Below, piece after piece: positions 5,048-8,234 of a stretch of DNA of 8,234 bases. A model generated the notes under the pieces. That model was not told the origin of the DNA. It saw nothing but the letters and a program-made list of their open reading frames with translations, and ran no database searches. Numbering within the stretch: position 1 is the stretch's first letter; each line of letters begins with the position of its first letter. Both the position numbers and the translations under genes were made by a program. Origin of the DNA: Planctomycetaceae bacterium (GTDB taxonomy: Bacteria; Planctomycetota; Planctomycetia; Pirellulales; Thermoguttaceae); the NCBI GenBank assembly GCA_031266315.1, contig JAISBG010000273.1:1-8234 (forward strand), given 5' to 3'.

Positions 5048-8000
5048 ATGAAGATAAGATACTTTTTTTCACGGAATATCATCTTGATTTTAATTATTCT
5101 TGCTTTTGTGATTGTCTTCGGCGTAACGATTGCTGCCAATTCATTCATCTCGTTTTTGTTTCGCACAATGGAATATAATATTGAGCAACGTATGAAAGTG
5201 GCGAGTATGCGGGCGGTTGACCTGACCTCCGCTGAAGAACTTGATCAATACCGTACAGTTGAAGATATGCAAAAACCTTCCTACCAAACTTTGCACCTCA
5301 AACTACTGGAATTTACCCAATCAACCGGTGTTCTCTACGCTTTTTACAGCCGAAATATTGACGGGAATGTTCACTATATTGTGGACAACGACTTTAACGA
5401 AACAACCCGAGTTGGACTGGATACCGAACCCTTTGAATTACAACGAACTCCTTGGATTCGTAAAGCATTGGAAGGGCAAACGGTTGTTTCCGGTTTGGGG
5501 AACTATACGCCGGGTTGGGACGGAATCTACAGTGCTTACTCGCCGGTGTTTGACAAAAATGGAAAAGTGGTCGCTGTTGCCGGTGTGGATATACTTGACC
5601 ATGACATCGTGTTTGCCCAACGTATGGTAAAAATTCTTACCATTATTCAAGTATTAGCCGTGCTAATCGTGTTCGTTTCAATATTTATCTTTCTCTTACG
5701 ATTTCAGGCAACGCAAGATATTCCCAGTGCTCTCAAAGAAAACTCAATACAACGCAAATTTTTGATATTTTCCATTTTCTTTTTCTTGTTAATCAGTATT
5801 GCGGGAATTGTTGTTTTTATGTTCTCCATGCAACGATTAAATGAAAGCAAAATGGAACAGAGTTTGAATTTAGCGATAGAAGGAATGAAACTTCGGATGG
5901 CGAATACGGTTGATGCGGAGTTGCGGTTGTCGGTCAAAATGGCGGATGTTCCTTTGATAAAAAAGTTTTTTCTTCGTCCCGACAATCCCGAACTTTGCGA
6001 ACAAGCCTTCGCCGAATTTGAAGCCTATCGCAGGAATTTCAGGTCGGGTTCCATTTTTTGGGTTAATGATATTGACAAGATATTTTATTATGACGGTAAG
6101 GCTTCTTATACGGTCAATCCCGATAATTCCGACAGTTATTGGTACAATATGACACTTTATGAAACAGAGAAATATAATTTCAACATCAACTATAATCCCG
6201 ATCTCAAAACAACCAATCTTTGGGTGAACGCTCCCGTTTTTGAAAATAGTAAAGCCATCGGAATTGTGGGAACCGGCATTAGTCTTACTGAATTTCTCAA
6301 TTCTTGGAATACACATCTCGAAAACGGTATTGAAGTCTATTTTTTCAATTCCCTCAACGAAATAACCGTAGCGCAAGATCAATCATTATCTTTTAAGAAA
6401 AAGAACATTATTGAACATCTGGGAGAAGCCGGTAAAACAATTGTTGAAACAGCAAGCCGACCCAAAGCGTCAAACATTCAAACCATTACTCTGAATAATT
6501 TCAAATATGCGGTTAGTTCCATACCTCTTTTGAACTGGTCTATTGTCGCCGCCGTTCCCGTCAATTCCGGTACTTTGTTTGACCGCACGATGATCACATT
6601 TTTTGTAATTTTATTAGGATTGGTTTTGGTCATTTTCATCGTGTTCAATGTTTTTGTTGCGTCATTACAAAATACAGTGAATGCTCAAAACCACCGGTTG
6701 TTGGAACTTGTTGCCGAGTCGGAAGTTGCTAACCAAGCCAAAAGCAGTTTTCTTGCTATTATGAGTCACGAAATTCGTACACCCATGAACGCTATTATCG
6801 GTATGTCGGAATTGCTCCTCCGTAAAAAGTTACCGGAGAATGCCTGCAAAGAGGCTGAAAGTATTAAACAAGCCGGCTCCAATCTACTTTCCATTATTAA
6901 CGATATTCTCGATTTTTCAAAAATCGAATCCGGCAAAATGGATATTATCGAAACAGATTATACGTTCAACTCCTTGCTCAATGATTGTGTCAATATTACC
7001 AGAAACCGTATCGGCGAAAAACAACTTGATTTTATTGTCGATATTGATCCGACACTTCCTTGTGCTTTTTCCGGTGATATGGTACGAATCCGACAAGTAT
7101 GTCTAAACCTTCTCTCCAACGCCGTTAAATATACGCAAAAAGGAAAAATTATCTTTCGTGTAAAAGGAGAATATTGTAACGACGGAATGTTACTTTTATT
7201 TATCGTGAGCGATACGGGAATCGGTATTAAGCGTGAAGATATGCCGAAACTCTTTGGAAATTTCAGTCAAGTTGATACTCATCGAAACCGTAGTATCGAA
7301 GGAACCGGTCTGGGACTCGCCATAACCCGAAGCCTTTGCCGTTTGATGGGCGGAGACGTTACGGTAAAAAGCGAATACGGTAAAGGCAGTGCTTTTACCG
7401 CATGTATTCCCCAAAAAATTGTTGATTCACGCCCCTTCGGTTCCATGAAAACTGAAACATATACTCAAGAAAGTCAAAAACAAACCGAAGTTAAATTCAT
7501 CGCTCCCAATGTCCATCTCTTAGCGGTTGATGATATTGAAACAAATTTAACGGTACTTTCGGGACTTCTTGCTCCTTACCAAATGCAGATTACTCTTTGT
7601 ACTTCGGGAGAAGATGCGGTTGCGCTCGTTAAAAACAAGTCTTTTGATTTCGTACTGATGGATCACATGATGCCCGGCATGGACGGAGTTGAAACGGTAA
7701 CGCAAATACGGGCTTTGGAAAACGAATATTACAAAAATCTCCCCATTATTGCCTTAACCGCAAACGCCGTTTCGGGAATGCGGGAAATGTTTCTGAAACA
7801 AGGGTTCAATGATTTTCTCTCAAAACCTATTGAAATTGTCAAACTCGATGAACTCATCACCAAATGGACTCCCAACAAAAAGAAACTTGCCGTCGAAAAA
7901 TGGAACAGAGAACAAAAAACAACCGATAAGAAAATTGAAACGCTGCCGGAACTTTCCGGAGTAGATGTTACGAAAGGGCTTGCAATGACCGGCGGTACGA

Positions 8001-8234
8001 TTGAAAGTTACAAAAAAGTGTTGTCCATGTTTCGCAAAGATGCTGATGAACGGATTGATTTGCTGAAAAGTTTTCTTATCAGTAACAACTTAACCGACCA
8101 TGCCGACAGTGATCAATTTTCCGACAATGATTTAGCCGTGTTGACCACCCAAACTCACGCTCTCAAAAGTGCCGCCGCCTATCTTGGCGCAACAGAAATT
8201 TCAACAGAAGCCGCAAAACTCGAAAATGCCGGTC
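5048..8234 (+). CDS. Hybrid sensor histidine kinase with two tandem sensor regions, receiver and HPt domain (3' end cut by window)
   Basis: Open for 1062 codons to the window edge with no stop. It is an inner-membrane phosphorelay kinase of BarA/TorS-like layout. TM1 is about residues 11-36, followed by a Cache-like periplasmic domain (VVAVAGVDI near its end) and TM2 at about 196-218. A short loop leads to TM3 (238-260), a second periplasmic region of about 250 residues ([10 protein letters not shown] near its end) and TM4 (515-540). No HAMP domain is visible; a short helical linker leads to HisKA with SHEIRTPMN (H574). The ATPase has N691 (LSNAVKYT), D722 (DTGIGI) and GTGLGL at 752-757. The receiver has D828/D829, phosphoacceptor D872 ([10 protein letters not shown]), T904 and K926. 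The HPt motif [13 protein letters not shown] gives H1037. All phosphorelay residues are intact, so it can pass phosphate His-Asp-His to an external regulator. The ATG at 5048 is preceded by AGG at only 4 bases. Ligand unknown. Confidence 0.93.
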   Translation, partial: MKIRYFFSRNIILILIILAFVIVFGVTIAANSFISFLFRTMEYNIEQRMKVASMRAVDLTSAEELDQYRTVEDMQKPSYQTLHLKLLEFTQSTGVLYAFYSRNIDGNVHYIVDNDFNETTRVGLDTEPFELQRTPWIRKALEGQTVVSGLGNYTPGWDGIYSAYSPVFDKNGKVVAVAGVDILDHDIVFAQRMVKILTIIQVLAVLIVFVSIFIFLLRFQATQDIPSALKENSIQRKFLIFSIFFFLLISIAGIVVFMFSMQRLNESKMEQSLNLAIEGMKLRMANTVDAELRLSVKMADVPLIKKFFLRPDNPELCEQAFAEFEAYRRNFRSGSIFWVNDIDKIFYYDGKASYTVNPDNSDSYWYNMTLYETEKYNFNINYNPDLKTTNLWVNAPVFENSKAIGIVGTGISLTEFLNSWNTHLENGIEVYFFNSLNEITVAQDQSLSFKKKNIIEHLGEAGKTIVETASRPKASNIQTITLNNFKYAVSSIPLLNWSIVAAVPVNSGTLFDRTMITFFVILLGLVLVIFIVFNVFVASLQNTVNAQNHRLLELVAESEVANQAKSSFLAIMSHEIRTPMNAIIGMSELLLRKKLPENACKEAESIKQAGSNLLSIINDILDFSKIESGKMDIIETDYTFNSLLNDCVNITRNRIGEKQLDFIVDIDPTLPCAFSGDMVRIRQVCLNLLSNAVKYTQKGKIIFRVKGEYCNDGMLLLFIVSDTGIGIKREDMPKLFGNFSQVDTHRNRSIEGTGLGLAITRSLCRLMGGDVTVKSEYGKGSAFTACIPQKIVDSRPFGSMKTETYTQESQKQTEVKFIAPNVHLLAVDDIETNLTVLSGLLAPYQMQITLCTSGEDAVALVKNKSFDFVLMDHMMPGMDGVETVTQIRALENEYYKNLPIIALTANAVSGMREMFLKQGFNDFLSKPIEIVKLDELITKWTPNKKKLAVEKWNREQKTTDKKIETLPELSGVDVTKGLAMTGGTIESYKKVLSMFRKDADERIDLLKSFLISNNLTDHADSDQFSDNDLAVLTTQTHALKSAAAYLGATEISTEAAKLENAG

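Noticed and set aside
5870..6382. Minus-strand open frame of 170 codons opposite the hybrid kinase
   Set aside because: It is antisense to the second sensor region of a continuous 1062-codon frame and has no recognisable features.

Overview
The window looks like part of a planctomycete chromosome (phylum Planctomycetota), from an AT-rich lineage. The strongest evidence is the minus-strand gene at 3087-4237. It has a type IV pilin-like leader and a DUF1559 (SBP_bac_10) body, a family hugely expanded in Planctomycetota, and it is followed by a small lipoprotein with a carboxypeptidase-regulatory-like fold, a pairing common in that phylum. The soluble kinase at 1496-2299 also has an N-terminal coiled coil and HisKA core that I associate with planctomycetes. 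Starts mostly lack a good Shine-Dalgarno sequence. The low GC and the style of the large hybrid kinase suggest a gut or other anaerobic lineage, but that is inference.

Layout. (1) 1-118 holds a possible tail of an upstream gene and a perfect inverted repeat. (2) 119-1492 is dxr, the second enzyme of the MEP isoprenoid pathway. It carries all the catalytic motifs plus two insertions, one a 12-nt in-frame tandem repeat. (3) 1496-2299, three bases downstream, is a soluble sensor histidine kinase, probably cotranscribed with dxr. (4) 2300-2582 is a convergent intergenic region with GC-rich hairpins and a fragment of a 'cacgaaa'-type intergenic repeat. (5) 2583-3032 (lipoprotein) and 3087-4237 (DUF1559 protein) form a minus-strand pair. 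The DUF1559 gene is split by one apparent -1 frameshift near 3420-3470, and a run of 12 G lies in its presumed leader. (6) 4238-5047 is about 0.8 kb of AT-rich divergent intergenic DNA with homopolymers, inverted repeats and a second intergenic repeat fragment. (7) 5048 to the window edge is a very large hybrid sensor kinase with two membrane-flanked sensor regions in tandem, then HisKA, HATPase, receiver and HPt domains. It is open at the window end.

Functionally the window combines one housekeeping biosynthetic gene, a cell-surface/secreted pair (pseudopilin-like DUF1559 plus lipoprotein), and two signalling kinases with no separate response regulator in view. I see no CRISPR array, tRNA, rRNA, transposase or phage gene. 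The points most worth a second look are the frameshifted DUF1559 gene with its poly-G leader tract, the repeat-bearing insertion in DXR, the doubled sensor of the hybrid kinase, and the two intergenic repeat fragments.
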